Shown: positions 1-6,050, counted from the first letter of the stretch. The stretch: DNA of 6,050 nt from Oscillospiraceae bacterium (GCA_902803695.1 CADCQX010000103.1:1-6050), one strand, 5' to 3'. Notes: generated by a model from the letters alone, not told the origin. A program made the numbers and translations.

Positions 1-13
1 TCAAATCTTCCAT
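1..13 (-). CDS. Start of the next operon gene (3' partial), possibly a carrier protein
   Basis: An ATG at 13-11 opens a frame reading Met-Glu-Asp-Leu to the window edge. It is preceded by AAAGGAAAG (19-27), which overlaps the stop codon of the adenylation gene and sits at a suitable distance. Four codons cannot identify a protein. A phosphopantetheine carrier protein would fit because DltA-like enzymes need one and it is usually encoded directly downstream; this is context only. Confidence refers to there being a gene start here, not to its product. Confidence 0.6.
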
Positions 14-26
14 CTTGTCTTTCCTT

Positions 27-1541
27 TCACATAGAAGAGAGTTTTTTACGGTCTATCTTTCCGTTGGCCGTTAAAGGCATAACGTCAAGTTTCTCGGCTT
101 TGTTAGGGATCATATATCTCGGCAGTTTTTCCTTAAGGATCGAGATGATCTCGCCTGTCTCGATATCGCCCACATAGTAGAGTTTTATTTTATCTTTTTC
201 CTTATCATATACGCAACAGCAGGTCCTTATCTGGTCGATGTTGTTGACGTTTACTTCGATCTCGCCCAACTCGATCCTGTGACCCATATGCTTGATCTGG
301 AAATCCTTACGGGATACGAACAGCAGTTCGCCCCTGTCGTTCCTCTTACCGATATCTCCGGTCCTGTAGATGAGTTCCGGATAGATCTTGTTGAGCGGGT
401 TTTGCACGAAGACCTCATTGGTCTTCTCGAAATTCTTATAATAGCCGATGGTAAGCGATGTTCCGACTACGCAGATCTCGCCTTCCTCTCCGTCCTTACA
501 AAGCTCGTTCTTCTCATTCAAAAGAAGGATCCTGGTGTTCTTGAACGGGCCTCCGATCGGAACGGACTCATTAAGATCGAACTCGCGGTCCACCTTGAAG
601 TAACAGCACATCCCCGTTGCTTCCGTAGGTCCGTAGAGGTTCGTGAACTTACAGTTCGGCAAAGCCTCTTTCCACAGGTTCAATTGCTTTATCGGGAAAA
701 CTTCGCTTCCGAAAGCGATATTTGTAAGATACTCAGGCTTTATCTTCTCGAAAGTCTTAAACGAAGAGATCATGGTAAGCGCGGAAACGACCCAGCATAC
801 CGTATTGATCTTATGCTCGTTCAAAAACTCCACAAGCTTTATCGGGAACATGAAAAGCGACTTCGGAACGATGACCGTCGTTGCACCGAATTTCAATGTC
901 GGATAAAGCTCCTTCAGGCACGCATCAAAATACAAAGGTGTCTGATTAGCAAATCTGGTGTCGTGATCAAATCCCAAAACCTCAGAGAGATTCTCGATAT
1001 AATCGATGACGGATCTGTGGCAGGCCACGACGCCCTTCGGGATACCCGTGGAACCTGACGTGAAAACAATATAGATAGGATCGGTATCGATCTGCTTATC
1101 GCGGATCTTATTCAGAGCACCGTCGTTGACTTGAGCCTTTATGGCCTCCGAATAAAGAAGTATCTCACCTTTGAAGTCCATCTCCAGCGCGATATTCTTC
1201 GTCTCATCATCGCAGATCATTACTCTCGGATTAAGCGTCTGAAGGATAAGTTCTGTACGAAACTTCGGCATCTCCTCATCGATAGGCACATAGTAGCAGC
1301 CGCCATAAACGCAGCCAAAGAACGCACTTATGGCATTCGGATGTTTCTTCATGAAAACGACCACCGGCTCGGCATAGTAGCCCTTTTCGTCCAGAAGGCT
1401 TCCTATCGCGCGGCTTCGATCGTATACCATCTCGAACGTCAGATCACAGGCCGGGTCCTCATTCGCGAACGCCACCTTGTCAGGATATTGGAGCACGATC
1501 TTATCCAGGTACTCCATTACGTTTCTTTGCTGCATATTCAT
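27..1541 (-). CDS. Stand-alone amino-acid adenylating enzyme, DltA-like
   Basis: 504 residues, the size of DltA or a lone NRPS adenylation domain. Core motifs in order: A3 TSGSTGIPKGV (161-171), A4 YFDACLKELYP (204-214), A5 NLYGPTEAT (301-309), A7 YRTGDIG (392-398), A8 GHRIELGEIE (420-429) and A10 NGKIDRKKL (493-501) with catalytic K495. It should activate an amino acid with ATP as the aminoacyl-AMP and load it on a carrier-protein phosphopantetheine. D206 in A4 is the Asp that normally binds the substrate alpha-amino group, favouring an amino acid over a fatty or aryl acid. ELYP and the GSEVFP segment resemble DltA, but K210 replaces the hydrophobic residue of DltA, so D-alanine is not assured. 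No condensation, carrier or thioesterase domain is fused. It overlaps the racemase by 4 bases and is followed after 13 bases by another start codon. Confidence 0.92.
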   Translation of the reverse strand: MNMQQRNVMEYLDKIVLQYPDKVAFANEDPACDLTFEMVYDRSRAIGSLLDEKGYYAEPVVVFMKKHPNAISAFFGCVYGGCYYVPIDEEMPKFRTELILQTLNPRVMICDDETKNIALEMDFKGEILLYSEAIKAQVNDGALNKIRDKQIDTDPIYIVFTSGSTGIPKGVVACHRSVIDYIENLSEVLGFDHDTRFANQTPLYFDACLKELYPTLKFGATTVIVPKSLFMFPIKLVEFLNEHKINTVCWVVSALTMISSFKTFEKIKPEYLTNIAFGSEVFPIKQLNLWKEALPNCKFTNLYGPTEATGMCCYFKVDREFDLNESVPIGGPFKNTRILLLNEKNELCKDGEEGEICVVGTSLTIGYYKNFEKTNEVFVQNPLNKIYPELIYRTGDIGKRNDRGELLFVSRKDFQIKHMGHRIELGEIEVNVNNIDQIRTCCCVYDKEKDKIKLYYVGDIETGEIISILKEKLPRYMIPNKAEKLDVMPLTANGKIDRKKLSSM

Positions 1542-2239
1542 AAATATTCTCCTCTGACCTCATATCCGCAGGCCGTTATGGATGCCTTCGCGAGTATCTC
1601 CATCGCGTCCACGGTAAGATCCGACTTAAGTCCGCTCTTCCTTAACAAAGAAAGCTCTGTACAACCTAAGACGACTTTTTCGGCGCCTTTGTTTCCGAAG
1701 TATCCCATTATCCTGTCGAACTTCTCCTTCGACGGATCCTTTCCCGCCTTGATATCGTCATAGATTATGCTCATGATGAGACCCTGAGTCTCATCATCGG
1801 GAACTATAGTCTCAATTCCTTCTTTTCGAAAAGCCTCTTGAAAAAGCTCGCAGCTCAAAGTTCCGCCGGTTGCCATAATGCCTGCCTTTGTGACTCCTGC
1901 CTTTTTAAGCACAGCGGCAGTCTCATCAACTGCATTAAGTATCTTCGCATTTACGTTCTTACAGAGCTTATCGTGAAAACAATGTGCGGTGATGCACGGA
2001 ATGGCGATAACGTCCGCACCCATCTTCTCCAGCGTCTCTGCGCTCCTGTTAATATACGGAAGCGGATCATCAGAGCTCTCGCCCAGGATAAAAGCCGTGC
2101 GGTCAGGAGTCTTCGGATCACTTACGACCAGCATTCCCATATGATCCTGGTCCTTTTGGGCCACGGTCATCTCAGTGATCATCTCCATAAATAATACAGT
2201 TGCCATCGGGCCCAGCCCGCCAATGATTCCCAGTTTCAT
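1538..2239 (-). CDS. Aspartate/glutamate racemase-family protein
   Basis: 233 residues, the normal size for the PLP-independent Asp/Glu/hydantoin racemase family. It opens with MKLGIIGGLGPMAT, the family signature. Two cysteines sit where the two-base mechanism needs them: C82 in AIPCITAH and C193 in VLGCTELSLL. Spacing and motifs match aspartate racemases (RacD/YgeA type) better than MurI. The usual Asn after the first Cys (CNTAH) is Ile here (codon ATC, 1993-1991), which may change substrate binding. The expected activity is interconversion of L- and D-forms of an acidic or other amino acid in the cytoplasm; exact substrate unknown. The start has AGAGGA at 2247-2252, overlapping the TAG stop of the preceding gene. 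The stop overlaps the ATG of the adenylation gene (ATGA), so the two products are probably made together, suggesting the racemase feeds the adenylating enzyme. Confidence 0.91.
   Translation of the reverse strand: MKLGIIGGLGPMATVLFMEMITEMTVAQKDQDHMGMLVVSDPKTPDRTAFILGESSDDPLPYINRSAETLEKMGADVIAIPCITAHCFHDKLCKNVNAKILNAVDETAAVLKKAGVTKAGIMATGGTLSCELFQEAFRKEGIETIVPDDETQGLIMSIIYDDIKAGKDPSKEKFDRIMGYFGNKGAEKVVLGCTELSLLRKSGLKSDLTVDAMEILAKASITACGYEVRGEYL
1548..1555 (-). promoter_or_regulatory. Ribosome-binding site of the adenylation gene
   Basis: AGAGGAGA, 6 bases before the ATG at 1541, lying inside the last codons of the racemase gene. It is a strong match to the anti-Shine-Dalgarno sequence and supports this ATG over the in-frame ATG two codons later (1535). 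Confidence 0.72.
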
Positions 2240-2246
2240 ATTCTTT

Positions 2247-2252
2247 TCCTCT
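2247..2252 (-). promoter_or_regulatory. Ribosome-binding site of the racemase gene
   Basis: AGAGGA, 7 bases before the ATG at 2239. It begins within the TAG stop codon of the transglutaminase gene (TAGAGGA), so ending one gene delivers ribosomes to the next. Confidence 0.7.
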
Positions 2253-3537
2253 ACGCCGGATCGATCGTATTGTTGTAATAGTTGATCCTGTACTGAATGG
2301 ATTCCTCAGTCGGAGTCGGAAGACCCGTGTGATCATAATTGTATCGGAATCCGTGAACATAACTTAAGTCATGGAGTTCGGTTCCCGTAAGAAGATATGC
2401 ATTCATCGGAGTGTTAGTGCTGCTGCAGTCCATGAAGTACCACTTGCCTTCCACAAAGAGCATATTCCAGTAGTGGCTGGTGGTTACGGCGTCACAGCGC
2501 TCGATCAGATAATTATCGATGCCCGCGCAGTCCAAGAGCGCCTTGGCGCAGACCGCATATGTGTAGCAGTCTCCGCGAAGCGTGGTAAATCCCTCATAAG
2601 CTCCCGCAGTCCAGTGGGACTTATCGGACTCACCGATATAGTGGAGATTATTCTTACACCAGTTATAGATCGCGAATCCCTTCTCCGCGTCCGTCATATC
2701 CGGAGTTACGATCTGCGGATAAACCTTCATTGCTTCCTCATATACGAGCTCAGGCTCCACATAACCCTCAGGCTTCGCGAGGATCGTAACATCCGTCTCG
2801 ACCTCCCTTACGTTCCCCGTATAATCGGTCGCTATATACTTAACCTTATAAGTTCCCGGCTTCGTGATGTCGACTCCGGAATTATCTATCGTCAAAGTAG
2901 GATTAGTATCGAGATTATCTTCCAGGGTAATGCCTTCCCTGTACTTGATGGAATCATTCTCATAGGATTCGATCGGCTTTACGCCAAAGATCTTCGGCGC
3001 ATCAAAATCATCAATGACTTCGAGCTTAACGGGAAGGATCGTCTCGTTGCCCGCTATATCCCTGAACCTGATGCTGCCTTCGTTTATACCGCCCTTTGTA
3101 AAATCCGGTTCCTGAACAAAAGAGATATCCACCGGATTGATGTCGCTATAGCTTACGACATAATCCAAGATATCAGGCTCATTATCCACGTCCGTCTTCA
3201 GATCCTTGACGGAAGCTTTGGGCGCAACGGTATCAACCACATTAAGAACACTGCTGTACGGAACGTTATCGCACCAGAAAGTCAGATAGAAACTGTTGGG
3301 AGTCTTATTATCCAGAGTCGAGAGGTCAGTGGTGCATCTTACATAATCGAGGTCAGTCGTAAAAAGCGACATATCGATCGGACTTCCTGCCTCGATCGTA
3401 ACTTCGCCCTCAACCTTGCCTATTTGCCTCTTGATGTTTCGAAGTCCCATAACTATAAGAACGAGACATACTGACAGCATCAGGATTACAAGCAGAAACT
3501 GCCTGAGGCTTATACTGAACTTCTCTTCTTTTCCCAT
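2251..3537 (-). CDS. Membrane-anchored Ig-like/transglutaminase-domain protein
   Basis: 428 residues counted from the ATG at 3537; a GTG two codons upstream (3543) is in frame, but GGAG overlaps it and is correctly spaced only for the ATG. A short charged N-terminus and one hydrophobic helix (about 12-32) without a convincing cleavage site indicate a signal anchor with the rest outside the cell. About 43-253 form three consecutive beta-rich modules; the third is clearest, with DITKPGTYKVKYIATDYTGN, the pattern of bacterial Ig-like/DUF5011 repeats, and the second has the degenerate version RFRDIAGNETILPVKLEVID. The transglutaminase-like domain (about 275-385) has the triad C324 (RGDCYTYA), H355 (TSHYWN) and D370 (WYFMDCSS). 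Such domains cleave or cross-link peptides; the substrate here is unknown, with cell-wall or surface protein plausible. It lies 18 bases after the zinc-ribbon gene and 11 before the racemase gene. Confidence 0.92.
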   Translation of the reverse strand: MGKEEKFSISLRQFLLVILMLSVCLVLIVMGLRNIKRQIGKVEGEVTIEAGSPIDMSLFTTDLDYVRCTTDLSTLDNKTPNSFYLTFWCDNVPYSSVLNVVDTVAPKASVKDLKTDVDNEPDILDYVVSYSDINPVDISFVQEPDFTKGGINEGSIRFRDIAGNETILPVKLEVIDDFDAPKIFGVKPIESYENDSIKYREGITLEDNLDTNPTLTIDNSGVDITKPGTYKVKYIATDYTGNVREVETDVTILAKPEGYVEPELVYEEAMKVYPQIVTPDMTDAEKGFAIYNWCKNNLHYIGESDKSHWTAGAYEGFTTLRGDCYTYAVCAKALLDCAGIDNYLIERCDAVTTSHYWNMLFVEGKWYFMDCSSTNTPMNAYLLTGTELHDLSYVHGFRYNYDHTGLPTPTEESIQYRINYYNNTIDPA

Positions 3538-3542
3538 TTTCA

Positions 3543-3546
3543 CTCC
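3543..3546 (-). promoter_or_regulatory. Shine-Dalgarno site that decides the transglutaminase gene start
   Basis: GGAG on the minus strand, followed by 5 bases (TGAAA) and then ATG at 3537. Its last G is the first base of the upstream in-frame GTG, so it cannot serve that codon. This favours the ATG. Confidence 0.7.
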
Positions 3547-3555
3547 AGGGGCCCT

Positions 3556-3822
3556 TTACCCCAGACTAACCCCCAAATAATCACTGGCCCACATGAATAT
3601 AACTATTATCCAGTAAATCATAACAATAAAAACGATAACACGCCAAGTCCATTTGAGCACAGTCTTGATCCTGTTCCATATAACACGACGATCCATCTCC
3701 GCGATCTGTTCCTTCGACAGCCTCGTCCTGGGATCCGAATCATTCCTATAGAGGTAGAATCCGCACTTCGTGCAGATCGTCCTGGTGTTGTCATTCACCG
3801 TCTTACATCTCGGACACTTCAT
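3556..3822 (-). CDS. Small zinc-ribbon, single-pass membrane protein
   Basis: 88 residues. The N-terminus has two CxxC knuckles, MKCPRC and CTKC (C3, C6, C17, C20), a classic zinc ribbon like those opening many Firmicute membrane proteins of unknown function. A polar, basic linker (about 25-58, including RRVIWNRIK) leads to one hydrophobic helix at about 59-79 rich in Ile, Val, Trp and Phe, then a short tail. The positive-inside rule puts the zinc ribbon in the cytoplasm. The start lies inside the last codons of hemZ, whose stop is reached 17 bases into this gene; only a weak G-rich site (GGGG, 3829-3832) precedes the ATG, so translation probably depends on ribosomes finishing hemZ. The length and both motifs support a real gene despite the overlap. 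No specific function can be assigned; a membrane-anchored adaptor or sensor is possible. Confidence 0.85.
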   Translation of the reverse strand: MKCPRCKTVNDNTRTICTKCGFYLYRNDSDPRTRLSKEQIAEMDRRVIWNRIKTVLKWTWRVIVFIVMIYWIIVIFMWASDYLGVSLG

Positions 3823-5227
3823 CTTCTACCCCGTTCCCGAAAAAATCGACTTTACGCTTGGCCACTTCCTCATGATCTCTTATATAGATGAGAACGTCCT
3901 TAGGTGATGAGAATCTCTCGAATCTTCCTCCTTCGAAGATTCTCTTGCTGACGCTTCCGGCGCCCAGAGCAATGACGTTCCTTCTGTCGGTCATCATCGC
4001 CACATTATATATGCATTCCGCGCCCTCCAGCGCGAACCCCACGTTCTCGAGTCCGTGACTCGTATCTTTTTGCCTGTACATATAATACGGCTTATATCCC
4101 TTGCATTCAAGCATTTCATAAGCCTTCCCGAGCACCGCGTCGAGCCCGTCATCGCCGTCCAGGACTTCCTGCCTGCTCAGCGCCGCACGCCTCTTTTTGT
4201 ACAACGTATGGATGGTTATATTCTCAGGTCCGAGCTCCAAAAGCCCCTCAACCGACTTCAAAAGCTCCTCCGGCTCCTTATCAAGTCCCGCGATCAGGTC
4301 CGTATTTATGATCTCGAACCCCATCTTCCTTGCCTTCTCGAAAACACTATAAAACTCCGCGACCGTATGTTTCCTGTTAAACCTTTTCAAAGTCTCGTCA
4401 CACAGCGTCTGCGGATTGATGCATATCCTTTGGACTCCGATCTCCTTCATTGCCTTAAGCTTTCTGTCCGTGATGGTATCAGGTCTTCCCGCCTCCACGG
4501 TGATCTCCGTTTTCCCGTTAACCGGCATATTATCCTTTATGGCCCGCATCACCTTTTCAAAATCCTCATCCGAGAAGACCGTCGGCGTTCCGCCGCCCAC
4601 ATAAAGCGATGACATTTTTTTGATCCTTCTGCCCACATAGCTTATCTCATCCGTCAGCGCCGAAGCATACTCGCCGAGCCTTCCCAGGTGGTGACTGATC
4701 TCCTCTGATACAAAGGAGCAGTACGCACATCTTGATGGACAGAACGGCACTCCGATATAAACGTTCATGGCATCTTCATCCGACAGCCCGAGCACCTTCT
4801 CCTCGTTGTCCTTTGTCATGATGCAAAGCCTGGCCTTATCAGGTCTGACCATATAATCGGATATCAGCTTTTCAGCTGTTCCCACTTCCTTGGCAACGAC
4901 CGTCGGCCTTATGCCCGTAAGGCTTCCCCACGGGAAATCCTTGCCGGTCTTTTTCGATAAAAGAAAATACAACTGGCGCTTGATCTCGCGTTTAGGTTCG
5001 ATCACCTCAGGAAAACGCTCCCTCAGGGTCTTCTCCCAGAGATCCCTCTCGCCTTCAACATACGTGACGGCACCGTCTGAAACTTCGCTAACTATCCGGA
5101 GATCTTCTTCCGACTCACTAAAGACACGGTGCTCCCCGCGATCTTCCTTTACATTTCCGAAAAAAAGCCGAAGCACATCACTGATGCCGTAAAATCCGTC
5201 ATGTCCTATGAGCTTAACTTCGATCAT
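3803..5227 (-). CDS. hemZ: HemZ, radical-SAM coproporphyrinogen III dehydrogenase homologue
   Basis: 474 residues, close to the roughly 500 usual for HemZ. The N-terminal ~150 residues are the HemZ-specific extension, including SLTGIRPT (102-109). The radical-SAM core follows: YIGVPFCPSRCAYCSF at 157-172 supplies the CxxxCxxC cysteines (C163, C167, C170) for the 4Fe-4S cluster, then GGGTPT (211-216), EAGRPD (245-250) and ICINPQTL (268-275). The C-terminal third has GYKPYYMYRQK (377-387), LENVGF and LGAGSVSK (421-428), which separate HemZ from HemN and HemW. By family, the protein would oxidatively decarboxylate coproporphyrinogen III to protoporphyrinogen IX without oxygen; the real role in heme-poor clostridia is uncertain. 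The ATG at 5227 overlaps the upstream stop (ATGA) and has GGAG 8 bases upstream. The 3' end overlaps the zinc-ribbon gene by 20 bases. Confidence 0.94.
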   Translation of the reverse strand: MIEVKLIGHDGFYGISDVLRLFFGNVKEDRGEHRVFSESEEDLRIVSEVSDGAVTYVEGERDLWEKTLRERFPEVIEPKREIKRQLYFLLSKKTGKDFPWGSLTGIRPTVVAKEVGTAEKLISDYMVRPDKARLCIMTKDNEEKVLGLSDEDAMNVYIGVPFCPSRCAYCSFVSEEISHHLGRLGEYASALTDEISYVGRRIKKMSSLYVGGGTPTVFSDEDFEKVMRAIKDNMPVNGKTEITVEAGRPDTITDRKLKAMKEIGVQRICINPQTLCDETLKRFNRKHTVAEFYSVFEKARKMGFEIINTDLIAGLDKEPEELLKSVEGLLELGPENITIHTLYKKRRAALSRQEVLDGDDGLDAVLGKAYEMLECKGYKPYYMYRQKDTSHGLENVGFALEGAECIYNVAMMTDRRNVIALGAGSVSKRIFEGGRFERFSSPKDVLIYIRDHEEVAKRKVDFFGNGVEDEVSEM

Positions 5228-6050
5228 TGCTTAATCTCCGGCATGATGTACTTATAGAAGAACTCCACGTAGATATTACTGTCTACGGTATAAGTCTCTG
5301 TTCCGCCCTCCTGGCCGTTAGCCTCAAGGTACGTATTATTTGTCGCTTCGGAAACCTCACCGACCTTTTGGGCCAGCTTGGTCATTTCCTTACTTTCCCA
5401 ATACTGATTGCTGGCCCTGATATCTTTGACCAGCATCTTGAAATTCGGATCAGCGGAAAACTGATCATAGTTATCCAAAATATTAGCGATACTCGTAAAG
5501 ATCCAGAAGTATCCCGCGTATCTGAAATCCGCACGGTCAGACATAATGCAGCAGATAACCGATATAAAGTTGGCATCGCCTTCCTTGGCGTAACCCTTGG
5601 CATGGATCATCTCATGACAGATGGTTATCGGCAGATCGTACGTGCAGGTATAATCCACATTGATATTCGACTCACCTATTACCGGATCATAAACGCCAAC
5701 GATATTCGTATAGCTCCAATATGAACTCAGCATGACCGGCTTTGATCTGATAAATGTATCACTCAATCCAAAATCATACTTATCATCAACGGCGTTGATC
5801 AGAAGATTAGCATGGAATACCGATTCCGGAAAACTCGTCATCATGTGCGATACGCCGTTATAGTCTTCACCCAGTTGGCTTCTGGCAGCTATCGCGCCCT
5901 GATAAGCCCACAATTCGACCGTATAAAGATCCTCGATATTTCTTTCCTTTGTCTCAAGCCCCAGCCTTCTGGCTGAACTGTCACGCTTGTAATTGAGACC
6001 GTGCATCAGCTGGAAAGTTCCATAGATAAACAATACCCCTGCCAGGATAA
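5224..6050 (-). CDS. DUF3810-family HExxH membrane metallopeptidase-like protein (5' partial)
   Basis: The reading frame is open to the window edge, so the true start lies outside; the in-window TTG at 6033 is only an internal Leu codon. About 274 codons are visible. The visible start (6050 to about 6000) is a hydrophobic stretch, probably the last of the N-terminal membrane helices usual in this family, followed by HGLNYKRD, like the family's WGLNYxR junction. Then come SKPVMLSS, a GESNIN element, and HEMIHAKGYAKEGDANF at about 5616-5566. HEMIH is a zinc-binding HExxH. The family's usual EDEANF tail is EGDANF here, so the Asp or the first Glu would be the third ligand. This pattern matches DUF3810, whose substrate is unknown; peptidase activity is inferred from the motif. 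The stop overlaps the hemZ start as ATGA, so translation is probably coupled. The C-terminus is polar and ends shortly after YKYIMPEIKQ. Confidence 0.88.
   Translation of the reverse strand, partial: ILAGVLFIYGTFQLMHGLNYKRDSSARRLGLETKERNIEDLYTVELWAYQGAIAARSQLGEDYNGVSHMMTSFPESVFHANLLINAVDDKYDFGLSDTFIRSKPVMLSSYWSYTNIVGVYDPVIGESNINVDYTCTYDLPITICHEMIHAKGYAKEGDANFISVICCIMSDRADFRYAGYFWIFTSIANILDNYDQFSADPNFKMLVKDIRASNQYWESKEMTKLAQKVGEVSEATNNTYLEANGQEGGTETYTVDSNIYVEFFYKYIMPEIKQ

Noticed and set aside
279..1058. Plus-strand open frame of 259 codons opposite the adenylation gene
   Set aside because: The minus strand carries all adenylation core motifs across this stretch; the plus-strand product has no recognisable domain and no convincing ribosome-binding site.
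27..1541. Assigning the symbol dltA
   Set aside because: Similarity to DltA is visible, but the pocket lysine and the racemase partner leave the substrate open, and the diagnostic downstream dltB and dltC genes are not in the window.
1131..1763. Plus-strand open frame of 210 codons across the racemase/adenylase junction
   Set aside because: It spans parts of two well-supported minus-strand genes and has no motif of its own.
2371..3474. Long plus-strand open frame of 367 codons opposite the transglutaminase gene
   Set aside because: It lies antisense to a gene with a clear catalytic triad, Ig-like modules, ribosome-binding site and operon context. Its translation shows no recognisable motif, and its openness follows from codon choice on the real strand.
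3430..3537. Lipoprotein signal in the transglutaminase protein (Leu-Ser-Val-Cys within the hydrophobic segment)
   Set aside because: The residue before Cys is Val rather than Gly, Ala or Ser, and the Cys sits mid-helix with a long hydrophobic run after it. A signal anchor is more likely.
3541..3556. Short GGGCCC-centred palindrome between the zinc-ribbon and transglutaminase genes, considered as a terminator
   Set aside because: The stem is about three to four base pairs with no loop and no T-tract on the minus strand. It cannot act as an intrinsic terminator.
3803..5227. Calling the radical-SAM protein HemN or HemW
   Set aside because: The ~150-residue N-terminal extension with GIRPT, the YYMYRQK and LENVGF motifs and LGAGSVSK are HemZ features. 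HemN would have a fourth Cys after the CxxxCxxC cluster, where this protein has Phe.
5227..5724. Plus-strand open frame of 165 codons opposite the DUF3810 gene
   Set aside because: It is antisense to the conserved HEMIH and GESNIN region of the real gene, and its product resembles nothing recognised.

Overview
The window is a single, gene-dense block read entirely from the minus strand; transcription runs from high to low coordinates. It holds five complete genes and two cut by the window edges. The layout and content fit an anaerobic Firmicute of the class Clostridia (Lachnospiraceae or Oscillospiraceae-like). The reasons are a HemZ-type radical-SAM protein, a DUF3810 HExxH protein, a membrane-anchored Ig/transglutaminase protein, a DltA-like stand-alone adenylation enzyme, purine-rich Shine-Dalgarno sites and moderate GC. 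The taxonomic call is an inference from protein flavour and was not searched.

In transcription order: (1) 6050-5224, a DUF3810-type HExxH metallopeptidase-like membrane protein missing its N-terminus; (2) 5227-3803, HemZ, a radical-SAM coproporphyrinogen III dehydrogenase homologue; (3) 3822-3556, an 88-residue protein with an N-terminal zinc ribbon and one transmembrane helix; (4) 3537-2251, a membrane-anchored, outward-facing protein with three Ig-like modules and a transglutaminase-like cysteine-peptidase fold; (5) 2239-1538, an aspartate/glutamate racemase-family protein; (6) 1541-27, a 504-residue amino-acid adenylating enzyme; (7) from 13 leftwards, the first four codons of a further gene with its own ribosome-binding site.

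Spacing is extremely tight: overlaps of 4, 20 and 4 bases, and gaps of 18, 11 and 13 bases. No internal terminator or promoter is evident, so the window looks like the middle of one operon. No stretch longer than about 20 bases lacks a gene. No RNA gene, mobile element, CRISPR array or repeat family was seen.

Functionally there are two halves. The upstream half (DUF3810, HemZ, zinc-ribbon protein) looks like envelope/housekeeping genes. The downstream half pairs an amino-acid racemase with a translationally coupled adenylation enzyme, and the next gene could be the matching carrier protein. That resembles a Dlt-like system that activates an amino acid for attachment to a carrier and then to a surface polymer or small product. 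The substrate is unknown. A lysine in the adenylation pocket and the neighbouring Asp/Glu-type racemase make an acidic amino acid a testable guess. The racemase itself has Ile in place of the Asn that usually follows its first catalytic Cys.
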